A DNA stretch of 64,000 nucleotides from Streptomyces capitiformicae. GTDB taxonomy: Bacteria > Actinomycetota > Actinomycetes > Streptomycetales > Streptomycetaceae. Under the pieces are notes generated by a model that made no database searches, had not been told where the DNA came from, and worked only from the letters and a program-made list of their open reading frames with translations. The translations under genes were made by a program, and so were the position numbers. Of this stretch, positions 63,648-64,000 are shown piece after piece; position 1 is the first letter of the stretch, and each line of letters begins with the position of its first letter. Location of the stretch: assembly GCF_002214185.1 (NCBI RefSeq), contig NZ_CP022161.1, positions 744,001 through 808,000 of the forward strand, given 5' to 3'.

Positions 63648-64000
63648 ATGCGCAAGTTCACCGTCACGGCAGCGCTCCTCGGGCTCACCGCCCTGGGTGC
63701 CGTCGTACCCGCCGCCACCGCACAGGCGGCCGAGAGCACCGTCACCGGCCCCGGCTGTAACAGCAAGTGGGGTCCCCGTAACGGCAACATGTACGCCTGG
63801 CAGGACCTGGACTGCACGGGCACCCAGCTGATCGCCACTCCGGGGAACAGCGCCAACTGGGGTGCCGCCGCCAACGACAAGGCCACGTCCGTCATGAACC
63901 GCGGCTTCGTCGGCAGCCTCGACCACGTCGCGTTCTACCAGAACGACCTCCACCGCGGCGGTGTCGCCTGTCTCGCGCCGGGCGAGCTGTATGCCGACAA
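63648..64000 (+). CDS. Secreted peptidase-inhibitor I36-like protein, cut by the window end
   Basis: At least 117 residues. Signal peptide MRKFTVTAALLGLTALGAVV ending PAATAQAA, then GCNSKWGPRNGNMYAWQDLD, NSANWGAAANDKATSVMNRG, which resemble small secreted Streptomyces proteins of the I36/beta-gamma crystallin-like type. No longer frame is annotated because the gene runs off the edge. ATG 63648 with GAGGGG upstream. Confidence 0.7.
   Translation, partial: MRKFTVTAALLGLTALGAVVPAATAQAAESTVTGPGCNSKWGPRNGNMYAWQDLDCTGTQLIATPGNSANWGAAANDKATSVMNRGFVGSLDHVAFYQNDLHRGGVACLAPGELYAD

Noticed and set aside
1..64000. CRISPR array
   Set aside because: The short tandem repeats at 1-49, 55976-56010 and 62385-62426 have no spacers, and no cas gene is present.

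Overview
The window comes from a high-GC actinomycete, almost certainly a Streptomyces. The signs are third-position GC near saturation, GTG starts, GTGA/ATGA operon overlaps, twin-arginine secretion signals, rare TTA (bldA-type) codons in regulatory genes, and remnants of actinomycete integrative elements. It has three parts: a chromosomal left flank (1-15.05 kb), an integrated genomic island of about 40.7 kb (15,054-55,798), and a chromosomal right flank (55.8-64 kb).

Left flank, all on the + strand. A sugar-oxidation/glycoside set comes first: Gfo/Idh/MocA dehydrogenase, TIM-barrel isomerase, secreted glucose/sorbosone-dehydrogenase-like protein with a PKD domain, and a ThuA-DUF1080 lipoprotein. 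After a terminator comes a compact operon resembling the ebo metabolite-traffic operon: a myo-inositol-phosphate-synthase-like protein, a TIM-barrel/EboA fusion, an EboB-like TatD hydrolase, EboE, and an EboF-like phosphodiesterase. It lacks the usual UbiA prenyltransferase. A Tat-exported TIM-barrel isomerase and a hairpin close the run. A decayed OFA-type MFS gene separates this from tRNA-Leu(GAG).

Island. The last 22 bases of tRNA-Leu plus one flanking base (23 bp, 15054-15076) are repeated exactly at 55776-55798, which defines attL and attR. Both ends carry decayed mobile-element genes: a truncated large serine recombinase whose 3' end reads into the tRNA, a replication-relaxation protein, IS701 and TPR-regulator remnants, IS481 and tyrosine-recombinase remnants, and a DUF2637 protein. 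The interior is an aromatic (type II) polyketide cluster of angucycline type. On the minus strand it has TcmI-type cyclase, KS-alpha, KS-beta/CLF, ACP, C9-type ketoreductase, two-domain aromatase/cyclase, an ACP-like protein without the active serine, PPTase, and acyl-CoA carboxylase beta and epsilon subunits. Tailoring genes follow: a PgaE-like FAD oxygenase, a PgaM-like fused FAD oxygenase-SDR, further SDRs, three ABM-type oxygenases, one O-methyltransferase and an FAD-NAD oxidoreductase. A SAM/one-carbon supply set (MetK, PfkB kinase, MetF), the carboxylase alpha subunit, MFS exporters and regulators (MarR, OmpR-type response regulator with TTA codons, two TetR) complete it. No deoxysugar or glycosyltransferase genes are visible, so the predicted product is a non-glycosylated, oxidatively rearranged angucyclinone.

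Right flank. A secreted GH26 mannanase, an EF-G paralogue with a short upstream ORF, a secreted GH43-like/AbfB arabinan-type enzyme (minus strand) with a palindromic operator candidate, a lipoprotein, and the start of a secreted I36-like protein cut by the window edge.
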